This document shows, in pieces, positions 27,675 to 35,493 of a stretch of 64,000 bases of DNA. The notes beneath the pieces are model-generated. The model did no database searches, was not told where the DNA came from, and saw only the letters and a program-made list of their open reading frames with translations. Origin of the DNA: Paraburkholderia panacisoli. Its GTDB lineage: Bacteria; Pseudomonadota; Gammaproteobacteria; Burkholderiales; Burkholderiaceae. Made by a program: the position numbers and the translations under genes. Where the stretch lies: contig NZ_VTUZ01000004.1 of the NCBI RefSeq assembly GCF_008369935.1, forward strand, positions 310,001 to 374,000. Reading direction: 5' to 3'. The stretch's first letter is position 1; each line of letters begins with the position of its first letter.

Positions 27675-28202
27675 TCACGCATCGCGACTGCGTGGCGTGT
27701 CCCTCGACAGCGTGCGCTGCGTGCGGTAGAAGATGTGCGGCGGCACGTTCGGCGAATCTTCCGCGAGCCGGTCGAGTTCGTCGCGAATCGCGGTGAGGTA
27801 GTGGCCGTCGCGCGCGTCGGGGTCGCCGGCAAAAACCGCTTCGAGCCTGCGACGCACAGCGCCATAGCGCGCACCTGCCGCGCGGTGCTTCTCCGCGCGC
27901 TCCGCATAGCGCAGGAAGGTCTGCAACGCGGCCGACACCACGGCCGTGACGCTCACGATCCCGACGAAGACCCGCATTTCTATCGAGATCGCGGTGAGCG
28001 TCAGCGCCGCGAACGCCGCCGTGCCCACGAAGGCGGTCAAGGCGGTCACCAGCCAGCCGATCCAGCGGTCGCGCGCCGACAGCAGGTCGGCCATGTCGTA
28101 GTGACTCATCTGGGATTCGCGTGCGCGGCGGATCCACTTCAGCAGTAGTTCGTTTTCGTCGACCGGAGGCTCGTAGGCGGGCAATGTCGTCATGTCGCTC
28201 AT
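27675..28202 (-). CDS. Stand-alone SLATT-domain two-span membrane protein
   Basis: A 175-residue protein with the SLATT layout: an N-terminal amphipathic helix ELLLKWIRRARESQMSHYDMADLL, two adjacent membrane helices (about 47-70 and 76-96), and a conserved cytoplasmic segment FLRYAERAEKHRAAGARYGAVRRRLE. SLATT proteins are predicted pore-forming effectors attached to nucleotide-sensing conflict systems (SMODS/SLOG), which kill or arrest the cell. No cyclase, SLOG or other defence gene flanks this copy: the neighbours are yceH (convergent) and an ABC importer. It may be a domesticated or orphan effector. ATG 28202 is used; ATG 28193 is equally possible. Confidence 0.8.
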   Translation of the reverse strand: MSDMTTLPAYEPPVDENELLLKWIRRARESQMSHYDMADLLSARDRWIGWLVTALTAFVGTAAFAALTLTAISIEMRVFVGIVSVTAVVSAALQTFLRYAERAEKHRAAGARYGAVRRRLEAVFAGDPDARDGHYLTAIRDELDRLAEDSPNVPPHIFYRTQRTLSRDTPRSRDA

Positions 28203-28390
28203 GGGGCTGTACGGTGGCGTACGCGTCGTGCGTGCACCTGGCGATACTGTGCCACATGATTCAGGCCGTCGAGGTAAGCCGCGCGATGCCGAAGCACTCG
28301 TTATGCGCATTGGCGTTCAGACAGACGCGGCCCCGCGGATGATCGCAGGAGAATGAGGCTTGCCGCGAGTGAGCAAGCAAGTGCAAGCCT

Positions 28391-29296
28391 CTATCGCAAC
28401 CCCGCCGCCGCGCGCCGGCGCGCGAGCAACCGCACCGCGAGCAGACACGTGCCCATCACGGTCAGCGACAACACCGTCGTGATCGTGCCGAGCGCGTAAA
28501 TGACCGGCGTCGTCACCGACGTGGTGAGCCCCTGAAGTTCGAGCGGCAGGGTGTTCTGATCGCCGATCGCCTGCGACGTGCGGGCGATCTCGTCCCACGA
28601 CAGCGTGAAGCCGAACATCGCGACGCCCACCACCGACGGTCCGATGATCGGCAGCACGACATGCCGGAAACTCTGCCACGGCGTCGCGCCCAGATCGCGC
28701 GACGCTTCTTCGTAGGCCGGATTGAAACGGTTGAATACCGCGAACATCACCAGCAAACCGAACGGCAGCGTCCACGTCAGATGCGCGCCGAGCGCGGACG
28801 TGAAGAGGTCCATCGAGGTCGTATAGCTATCGGCGAACGATTGATAGCCCCATGCCGACGCGAGATACTTCACGCCGTTATCCAGCAGCCGGAACGTCAG
28901 GCCGATACCGAGCGACACGATGATGGACGGCATGATCAGACTCGCTACAGACACGTAAAACACCGCCGTGTCGCCGCGAAATTTTCGACGGAAGGCAAGG
29001 CCCGCGGCCACCGAAAACAGCACGGTCAGCACCGTGACCGCCAGCGCGAGCCGGATGGAGCGCCCGAACGCGGCCCAGATATCGACATCGCCGACGCCGT
29101 CGCGCAGCACCGCGAACCAGTGCAGCGAAACGCCGCGCATCGGAAACGTCAGGCCGCCCTCGGGGCCCTGGAACGACAGGATGAAAATCGTGATCACCGG
29201 TCCGTACAGAAACAGCACGAACAGGCCGAACAGCAGCGCGAGCCAGTAGAAACTTGCCGGACGGCGTTCCCGGTGTTTGGCACGATTGGCTTGCAT
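28391..29296 (-). CDS. ABC transporter permease, PotC-like
   Basis: Second inner-membrane subunit of a polyamine-type (PotABCD-like) importer. The 301-residue protein has six predicted spans and the permease EAA-loop: EEASRDLGATPWQSFRHVVLPIIGPS (about 205-230), which docks onto the ATPase. GSLxIPSIIVSLG-type sequence (here ASLIMPSIIVSLGIG) is common in PotC homologues. ATG 29296 is supported by AAGGAG about 10 nt upstream and starts 2 bases past the stop of the partner permease, so they are translationally coupled. The operon order on the minus strand is ATPase, binding protein, PotB-like, PotC-like. Confidence 0.93.
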   Translation of the reverse strand: MQANRAKHRERRPASFYWLALLFGLFVLFLYGPVITIFILSFQGPEGGLTFPMRGVSLHWFAVLRDGVGDVDIWAAFGRSIRLALAVTVLTVLFSVAAGLAFRRKFRGDTAVFYVSVASLIMPSIIVSLGIGLTFRLLDNGVKYLASAWGYQSFADSYTTSMDLFTSALGAHLTWTLPFGLLVMFAVFNRFNPAYEEASRDLGATPWQSFRHVVLPIIGPSVVGVAMFGFTLSWDEIARTSQAIGDQNTLPLELQGLTTSVTTPVIYALGTITTVLSLTVMGTCLLAVRLLARRRAAAGLR

Positions 29297-29298
29297 CT

Positions 29299-30213
29299 TC
29301 ACAGCTCCTTGCGGATATCGACGACCCGCGTCAAACCCCACACGATCATCAGCACCACGGCGAGCAGGATGATCGCGTTGGCGGCCGCGGCGGGAAATTG
29401 CAGGTAGCCGGTCTGCACCTGAATGATCTTGCCGACCGACGCGATCTGCTGGCCGCCCATCACGCCGACGGTCAGGAAGTCGCCCATCACGATCGTGATC
29501 ACGAAGATCGAGCCGATCACGATGCCAGTCTTCGACAGCGGTAACACCACGTCACGCACCACCTGCCAGCCGCTCGCGCCGGCGTCGCGCGCGGCTTCGA
29601 GCAGCGAGCGATCGATGCGCATCATCGCGTTGAAGATCGGCACGATCATGAAGAACGTGTACAGATGGACGAACGCGAGCACCACCGAGAAGTTCGAATA
29701 CAGCAGCCATTCGAGCGGCTGATCGATCAGATGCGCGCCGAGCAACGCCTGATTGACGAGGCCGTTGCGGCCCAGCAGCGGCATCCACGAAATCATCCGG
29801 ATCACGTTGGAGGTCCAGAACGGAATCGTGCAGACGATGAACAGCACGGTTTGCATGCTCGTCGTGCGCACGTGGAACGCGAGGAAGTACGCGATCGAAA
29901 AGCCCAGCAGCAGCGTCACCGCCCACACGATCGCGCAGAACTTCAGCGTCGACCAGTAGGTCTTGAAGGTCACACAGACATCGGTCATCGACGAACAGCC
30001 GTTGAAGATCGCCGCGTAGTTCTTCAGCGTGAACGCGGGAATGATCTGGTATTCGTTGAAGTCCCAGAAACTGACGATCAGCGTGATGACCAGCGGCACG
30101 ATGAAGAACAGCAGGAAGGTCAGCGACAGCGGCGTCGCCTGCAACCATGCCGGCGCGCGGCGGTGTTTGACGGGGGTGTCCTGCGCGTGCGAGGGAAGAT
30201 CGATCGTTGCCAT
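29299..30213 (-). CDS. ABC transporter permease, PotB-like
   Basis: First inner-membrane subunit of the importer, 304 residues with about six spans, starting at about 28 (LSLTFLLFFIVPLVITLIVSFW). The EAA-loop is present near LEAARDAGASGWQVVRDVVLPLSKTGI (about 203-229), and the PotB-like segment VRTTSMQTVLFIVCTIPFWTSNVIRMISWMPLLG precedes it. It pairs with the PotC-like subunit, whose start lies 2 bases beyond its stop. The start has no strong ribosome-binding site; the family N-terminus supports it. It carries the same operon and probable nitrogenous substrate as its neighbours. Confidence 0.93.
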   Translation of the reverse strand: MATIDLPSHAQDTPVKHRRAPAWLQATPLSLTFLLFFIVPLVITLIVSFWDFNEYQIIPAFTLKNYAAIFNGCSSMTDVCVTFKTYWSTLKFCAIVWAVTLLLGFSIAYFLAFHVRTTSMQTVLFIVCTIPFWTSNVIRMISWMPLLGRNGLVNQALLGAHLIDQPLEWLLYSNFSVVLAFVHLYTFFMIVPIFNAMMRIDRSLLEAARDAGASGWQVVRDVVLPLSKTGIVIGSIFVITIVMGDFLTVGVMGGQQIASVGKIIQVQTGYLQFPAAAANAIILLAVVLMIVWGLTRVVDIRKEL

Positions 30214-30349
30214 GGGCGGGTTGTCTACAGGATGACTGGCGCGGCAAAAATCGCCGCGCAGGGAAACGGCTGCGCTGGGCTACACGGCGATATAAAGCCG
30301 CGGCCGGCGCGTTATGCGCCGGCAAACACATCGCCACGGGTTGCGTCGG

Positions 30350-31645
30350 TCAGGCCGCGATGAACTCGTTCCACTTCTGAACCATGTAGATGTTCTCGTC
30401 CATCACCGCGTTCCAGCACGCAATCGCGCTCATGCGCTGGGTGTACGATCCGCCGTCGCGCACGGCGCCGGCCTTTTCGAGCAACTGGCCGTCCGGCGCC
30501 TTGATGTCCTGCGCGGCCGGTTTGCCTTCGATCCAGTAGTCCCATTCGTACGGCTGCATGTGGGTCTTCGCGGTCTCGATCACGCCGGGGTAGTAGCCCT
30601 GGCGCATCAGGTAGGCGCCCGCCCAGCCGTCCTGGAACCAGTTGACGAACTCATACGCGGCGTCGAGCTTCTTGCCTTGCAGCGAGCGCGGAAAGCCGAA
30701 GCCGGACGCCCACGACCGGTAACCTTCCTTGAGCGGCTGGAATTTGCACGCGATACCCATCGTGCGCACCTTCGTCACGGCCGGCGACCACATCGACTCG
30801 ATCACGACTTCGCCCGACGCCATCAGGTTCACACTCTCGTTGAAGTCCTTCCAGAACGCGCGGAACTGGCCCGCGTGCTTGGCGTCGATCAGGATCTTGA
30901 TGGTCTGATCGATCTCGGCCTTGGTCATGTTGCCTTTGTCGCCGTATTTCAGGTGGCCCATCGCCTCGATCGCCATCGCCGAATCCATGATGCCGATCGC
31001 GGGAATGTTCAGCAGCGCCGCCTTGCCCTTGAACTGCGGATTGAGCAGTTCCGCCCAGCTGTCGATCGGGCGCTTGATCAGGTCGGGACGAATGCCGAGC
31101 GTGTCCGCGTTGTAGGTGGTCGGGATCAACGTCATCCATTCGGTGGGTGTCGCGGAGAATTCGGTCGAGCGCGCACCGGTGAGGAACATCACCTTCTTCG
31201 GCGCGGTCCCCTGGTCGCCGATCTTCTTGCCGTTCACTTCACCGCGCGTCAGCACGGGCGTGATCCTGTCGGCGAGCTTGATGCGTTTGGTGTCCATCCC
31301 GGCGAGCGTGCCCGCCGGAATCAGCTTCTTGAGCGCAAAGTATTCGGTGTCGACGATATCGAACGAATTGGGCTGCGTGATGATGCGCTTGGCGACGTCG
31401 TCGGTGGTCACCGGTACGTATTGAATCTCGATGCCGGTGTCTTCCTTGAATTTCTTCGCGATGTCGGCACTCTGATTGACCGCCGTGCCGAGGTAGCGCA
31501 ATGTGATCTTTTCCTGCGCATGCACGTACGGGAAACCGGCAATGCCGGCCGCGGCCACCGCGCCCTTGATGAACGTGCGGCGCGACAGGCCTTTTTCCTT
31601 CACATCCGTGGCGGCTGCTGCCGGGCTCTCGTTCGTTTCGTTCAT
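30350..31645 (-). CDS. Extracellular solute-binding protein, Tat-exported, PotD-like
   Basis: A 431-residue periplasmic binding protein of the spermidine/putrescine family, the specificity subunit of the importer. A twin-arginine signal is evident: LSRRTFIKGAVAAAGIAGFP with cleavage after VHAQ (about residue 45). The mature protein reads EKITLRYLGTAVNQSADIAKKF and then contains the usual type 2 binding-protein blocks. It is longer than E. coli PotD (348), and Tat export suggests folding before secretion. GAGGAGA precedes ATG 31645. The ligand is unknown; a polyamine, opine or gamma-glutamylated amine would fit the neighbouring genes. Confidence 0.92.
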   Translation of the reverse strand: MNETNESPAAAATDVKEKGLSRRTFIKGAVAAAGIAGFPYVHAQEKITLRYLGTAVNQSADIAKKFKEDTGIEIQYVPVTTDDVAKRIITQPNSFDIVDTEYFALKKLIPAGTLAGMDTKRIKLADRITPVLTRGEVNGKKIGDQGTAPKKVMFLTGARSTEFSATPTEWMTLIPTTYNADTLGIRPDLIKRPIDSWAELLNPQFKGKAALLNIPAIGIMDSAMAIEAMGHLKYGDKGNMTKAEIDQTIKILIDAKHAGQFRAFWKDFNESVNLMASGEVVIESMWSPAVTKVRTMGIACKFQPLKEGYRSWASGFGFPRSLQGKKLDAAYEFVNWFQDGWAGAYLMRQGYYPGVIETAKTHMQPYEWDYWIEGKPAAQDIKAPDGQLLEKAGAVRDGGSYTQRMSAIACWNAVMDENIYMVQKWNEFIAA

Positions 31646-31706
31646 TGCTTGCTCTCCTCAGTTGACGTTGTATTCACTGCGATGCGATCCGCTGTCACGC
31701 AGGCAC

Positions 31707-32765
31707 TCACGCTGCCAGCGGATGCGCGTCCTGCTCGTTCCACCAGACCACCACACGCGCGTCGGGACCGAAGCGCGTCGCATCGTAGTCGCGGTCGCTC
31801 ACGAGCGAGATCAATTCGGGCGAACCGTCGAGCGGGTCGAGCGTCATGCGCAGATGCGTGCCCTGGTACTCGGCTTCGCGAACCTTGCAGGGCACGCCGC
31901 CGATGCGCGTGAGGCCGCCCTCGCCGCTGGCGTTCTGCACCGGCGTGACGCCGTGCGGCACCACCCGCAGATGATCGGCGCGCACGGTGAAGAGGCGTCC
32001 ATTCGTATTGAAGACGTTATGTCCACCGAGAAAGCGCGCGACGAATTCGGTGCGTGGACGGTTGAACACTTCGTGCGGCGTGCCGCTCTGTTCGATACGG
32101 CCGCGGCTCATCACCACGACGAGATCGGCGAGCGCCATCGCTTCTTCCTGCGAGTGCGTGACGTGCACGAAGGTAATGCCGAGTTCTTTCTGCCAGCGCT
32201 TGAGTTCGGCGCGCATCTGCACGCGCAGGAACGGGTCGAGCGCGGACAGCGGTTCGTCGAGCAGCAGGCAGCCGGGCTGATTCAATAACGCGCGCGCGAG
32301 CGCCACGCGCTGCTGCTGGCCGCCGGATAACTGCGCCGGCTTGCGCCCGGCATACGCGGACATCGCGACCAGTTCGAGCAGCCCGGCGGCGCGCTGGCGC
32401 CGCACATCCTTGGCGACGCCGCGCATCTTCAGGCTGAACGCGACGTTGTCGAGCGCGCTCAGATGCGGGAACAGCGCATAGTTCTGAAACACCATCGCCG
32501 TGCCGCGCGCGGCGGGTTGGGCGCGCGTGACGTTGCGGCCCGCGATCAGAATGTCACCTTCGGTGACCGATTCATGCCCGGCGATCATGCGCAAGGTCGA
32601 GGTCTTGCCGCACCCCGACGGACCGAGCAGACAGCAGTACTGGCCGCCGTCGATACGCAGGTCGATCGCGTCCACGGCCAGCGACTCGCCGTATTGCTTC
32701 GACACGTGCACCAGTTCGATATCGGCGGCTTGGGTTTCGAGCACCGTTGAAGCGGGCTGAATCAT
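31707..32765 (-). CDS. ABC transporter ATPase, PotA-like
   Basis: The energy subunit of the importer, 352 residues. Walker A is GPSGCGKTS (about 50-58), the Q-loop is FQNYALFPH (about 97-105), the ABC signature LSGGQQQRVALARAL (about 148-162) and Walker B LLLDEPLSAL (about 168-177). The H-loop histidine is in FVHVTHSQEEAMAL. Residues beyond about 240 form a TOBE regulatory domain. ATG 32765 is the chosen start. It is the first gene of the minus-strand operon, so the promoter is in the 318-base region shared with the divergent deacetylase operon. Confidence 0.95.
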   Translation of the reverse strand: MIQPASTVLETQAADIELVHVSKQYGESLAVDAIDLRIDGGQYCCLLGPSGCGKTSTLRMIAGHESVTEGDILIAGRNVTRAQPAARGTAMVFQNYALFPHLSALDNVAFSLKMRGVAKDVRRQRAAGLLELVAMSAYAGRKPAQLSGGQQQRVALARALLNQPGCLLLDEPLSALDPFLRVQMRAELKRWQKELGITFVHVTHSQEEAMALADLVVVMSRGRIEQSGTPHEVFNRPRTEFVARFLGGHNVFNTNGRLFTVRADHLRVVPHGVTPVQNASGEGGLTRIGGVPCKVREAEYQGTHLRMTLDPLDGSPELISLVSDRDYDATRFGPDARVVVWWNEQDAHPLAA

Positions 32766-33083
32766 GAAGAGGTGTCCTCGTGAACGGCGAACAGTGGAGC
32801 ATGCGCGGCGATAGACTCGCCGCCGATGCGACGCCATGCAAATGCAAGACATGTGCCATTCGTTGCATTGCGGCGCTCGCCGAACGCCGACGCACCGTTG
32901 TACTTAACGTCTACGAGTTGGCTCACATATTGCAAACGATCCGCAGCGTCGATCGTTCGCGATCAGCAGGCTCGTTTCGCGCGATCAAGGTGCGTAGCCG
33001 GTCCGTCTAGGGGCATGAACCGGTCCAATCCGGGTCATCCGTGGCGTGTCCTGGCGCTTTTCGTCATCCACGGCTTCTTGCAA
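32766..33083. promoter_or_regulatory. Shared divergent promoter region of the ABC and deacetylase operons
   Basis: About 318 bases separate the divergent starts. ATGCAA at 32842-32847 and TTGCAT at 32863-32868 form an inverted repeat with a 15-base gap, a possible site for the neighbouring GntR regulator. I cannot place -10/-35 elements with confidence. Confidence 0.35.
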
Positions 33084-34046
33084 ATGAACGACATACGGAA
33101 CATGCCAACAGCAAACCGCGCGCGTCAGGCGCTCACCACGCATGGCCGCTTCGCCTACCGGCCGATCACCGATAGCGACGCTTTTCGCTGGCCGCGGGAT
33201 ACGGGACTCGCGGTCTATCTCGGCTTCAACATCGAGCACTTTGCATTCGGGGAAGGCCTCGGTGCGGCGCTCGGTCCGCTGTCGCCGCAACCGGATGTGC
33301 TGAACCATAGCTGGCGCGAGTACGGCAACCGCGTCGGCGCGTGGCGCTGCATCGAACTGTTCGATCAGCTCGCGCTGCCCGCCGGCACGCTGATCAACAC
33401 CGCGCTCTACGATCACTGCCCTGCGCTGATCGCGGCATGCGTCGCGCGCGGCGACGAACTGATCGGCCATGGACACACGAACGCGCACCGGCAGAGCGAG
33501 CTGGATGAGCGCGGCGAGCGCGAGTTGCTTCTGCATTGCCGTGAACGGATCGCGGAGGAATCGGGCACGCCGCCGCACGGCTGGCTGTCGCCGTGGATTT
33601 CGGAGTCGGCTCTAACGCCCGATCTGCTGGCCGAGACCGGCTATCGCTATACGCTGAACTGGTGTCACGACGACCGCCCCGTGCGCATGACCACGCGCGG
33701 CGCGCCGCTCTGGTCGATTCCGTATCCACAGGAACTCAATGATCTGCCGATGATGGTGGGCCGTCACATGGACGGCCGCGCGTTCGCGGACATGATCATC
33801 GACCAGTTCGACGAGATGCTCGAACAGGCCAATCGGGGCGCGCGACCGCAGGCGCTGGTGATGGGCATCGCGCTGCATCCGTATCTGGTCGGCCAGCCGT
33901 ACCGGCTGCGGCATCTGCGCCGCGCGCTCGAACACCTCGCGGCCGCGCGTGCGCGAGGCGACGTGTGGATCACCACGCCGGGTGCGATCGCGAGTCATAT
34001 GGACGATCTGGAGCGGGACGGCATCGTGCGCCCGGCCGCGGCATGA
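33084..34046 (+). CDS. PuuE-like polysaccharide deacetylase-family protein
   Basis: A 320-residue cytoplasmic protein of the carbohydrate-esterase-4 (NodB) fold. It belongs to the metal-poor branch that includes PuuE allantoinase-like and HpbA-type proteins: the usual TFDDG is replaced by LGFNIEHFAF (about 50), while GHGHTNAHRQSEL (about 130-142) keeps metal-binding histidines and WLSPWISESALTPDLLAETGY follows. Such enzymes tend to cleave amides on small molecules and not polysaccharide. Possible starts are 33015, 33084 and 33102; none has a good ribosome-binding site. The stop overlaps the GntR start by ATGA, so the two are coupled. A ring-opening or amide-hydrolysis role is inferred from family and neighbours. 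Confidence 0.82.
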   Translation: MNDIRNMPTANRARQALTTHGRFAYRPITDSDAFRWPRDTGLAVYLGFNIEHFAFGEGLGAALGPLSPQPDVLNHSWREYGNRVGAWRCIELFDQLALPAGTLINTALYDHCPALIAACVARGDELIGHGHTNAHRQSELDERGERELLLHCRERIAEESGTPPHGWLSPWISESALTPDLLAETGYRYTLNWCHDDRPVRMTTRGAPLWSIPYPQELNDLPMMVGRHMDGRAFADMIIDQFDEMLEQANRGARPQALVMGIALHPYLVGQPYRLRHLRRALEHLAAARARGDVWITTPGAIASHMDDLERDGIVRPAAA

Positions 34047-34798
34047 GTGCGAAAGCGGTGGCGGCCACCGCGAGGAAAGCGGCCGCCGACGAAGCGGACA
34101 TCGATGCGCGCATCTATCAATCGATCTTCGACGGTGTGCTGAATCATCGGCTGACGCCGGGCACCAAGCTGCCGGAGCCCGAGTTGTGCCAGCTGTTCGG
34201 CGTGGGCCGCGCGGTCGTGCGGCGCGTGCTGGAGAAGCTCGCGTATGACGGCATCGTCGTGCTGCGGCCGAACAAGGGCGCGGTGATCGCCGAGCCGACC
34301 CCTGAGGAAACCCGCGAGATTTTCGAAGCGCGGCGCTCCGTCGAACGGATGCTGGTCGAGCTGGCCGTGCAGCGCGCGAACCCGGCCGACATCGATGCGC
34401 TGCGTGAACAACTGGCGAGCGAGCACGATGCGATGCATCGCTTCGATCAGCCTTCGTGGGCGACGCTCGCCAGCGGCTTTCATATGCGCATCGCCGCACT
34501 GGCCGGCAATTCGATCCTGCAAAGCTATCTGAAGGAACTGGTGTCGCGCTGTTCGCTGATCGTCGGGGTGTACGAACCGCCGGGGCACGCGCCGTGCGAG
34601 CACGCGGAGCATGCGGCGATCGTCGATTGCATCGAGGCGCGCGATGCGGCGGGCGCGATTGCGCATATGGAAGCGCATCTGCGCGATCTCGAAGAACGCA
34701 TCGAAACGTCGCGCATGCGGGGCGAGAAAAGCCTCGGCCAGTTACTCGGCATCATTGGACACGCGACGACCCACGAGGCGGCTCGACATGGAAATTGA
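34043..34798 (+). CDS. GntR-family (FadR/FCD) transcriptional regulator
   Basis: A 251-residue regulator. The winged helix is at about 18-85: IYQSIFDGVLNHRLTPGTKLPEPELCQLFGVGRAVVRRVLEKLAYDG, with VVLRPNKGAVIAEPT as the wing. The FCD ligand-binding domain (about 90-230) holds metal-binding histidines around FHMRIAALAGN and EHAAIVDCIEARD. FCD ligands are usually organic acids. It overlaps the deacetylase stop by ATGA and the flavin reductase start by 11 bases, so it is embedded in the operon it presumably controls, along with the divergent ABC importer. Confidence 0.93.
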   Translation: MSAKAVAATARKAAADEADIDARIYQSIFDGVLNHRLTPGTKLPEPELCQLFGVGRAVVRRVLEKLAYDGIVVLRPNKGAVIAEPTPEETREIFEARRSVERMLVELAVQRANPADIDALREQLASEHDAMHRFDQPSWATLASGFHMRIAALAGNSILQSYLKELVSRCSLIVGVYEPPGHAPCEHAEHAAIVDCIEARDAAGAIAHMEAHLRDLEERIETSRMRGEKSLGQLLGIIGHATTHEAARHGN

Positions 34799-35378
34799 TT
34801 TCGACGCGATCACCGAATACCAGCGTTACAAGCTGATGGCGAGCCTGATCGTGCCGCGTCCGATCGCGCTCGTCACCACGCTCGGCGCCGACGGCACGAT
34901 CAACGCCGCGCCGTTCTCGATGTTCAACATGCTCGGCGAAGAACCGCCGATCGTGATGATCAGCATCAATCGCGTGGCGGACGGCACGCTCAAGGACACG
35001 GCGGTCAATATCACACGGACCGGCGAGTTCGTCGTGCATCTCGCCGACGAAGCCATCGCCGAAAAGATGCACCGCTGCGGCGCGAGGCTGCCGCCCAATG
35101 TGAGCGAGCTTGCCGAAGTCGGCTTGACGCCGCTGCCGAGTTCGCACGTCGCGCCGCCGCGTATCGCGCAAGCGCCGGTCGCGTTCGAGTGCACGATCTG
35201 GGAGACGCTGGAGACGACGAGCCGCCAGATTTTCATTGGCCGCGTGCATCGGCTGCACGCGCGCGACGAGTTGATCGACATCGAAACGTGGCGCGTGCGT
35301 TTGCAGCACTATTTTCCGGTAGGCCGTTTTGGCGCGAGCGATTATGTGACGACGCGTGATCGCTTTACGTTGGGGTGA
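34788..35378 (+). CDS. Flavin reductase-family protein
   Basis: A 196-residue flavin-binding split-barrel protein. The FMN-binding core is visible as YKLMASLIVPRPIALVTTLGADGTINAAPFSMFNMLGEEPPIVMISI (about 12-58), followed by NITRTGEFVVHLADEAIAEKM. Family members supply reduced flavin to monooxygenases or act as FMN oxidoreductases. No monooxygenase gene is in the cluster, so the partner may be elsewhere or the protein may act alone. Its start lies 11 bases inside the GntR gene, indicating translational coupling. It is the last gene of the three-gene operon. Confidence 0.88.
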   Translation: MEIDFDAITEYQRYKLMASLIVPRPIALVTTLGADGTINAAPFSMFNMLGEEPPIVMISINRVADGTLKDTAVNITRTGEFVVHLADEAIAEKMHRCGARLPPNVSELAEVGLTPLPSSHVAPPRIAQAPVAFECTIWETLETTSRQIFIGRVHRLHARDELIDIETWRVRLQHYFPVGRFGASDYVTTRDRFTLG

Positions 35379-35493
35379 CGATGCTCGGGGCGCTGTGTTG
35401 ACCGCACGTGTTCGTCAGTGCGCGAATGCGTGCGGTGGAGACGGTGGCGTTCGCAGTGAGGCTGCGCACGCGCGAGAGCTGTGGCGCAGTTCG

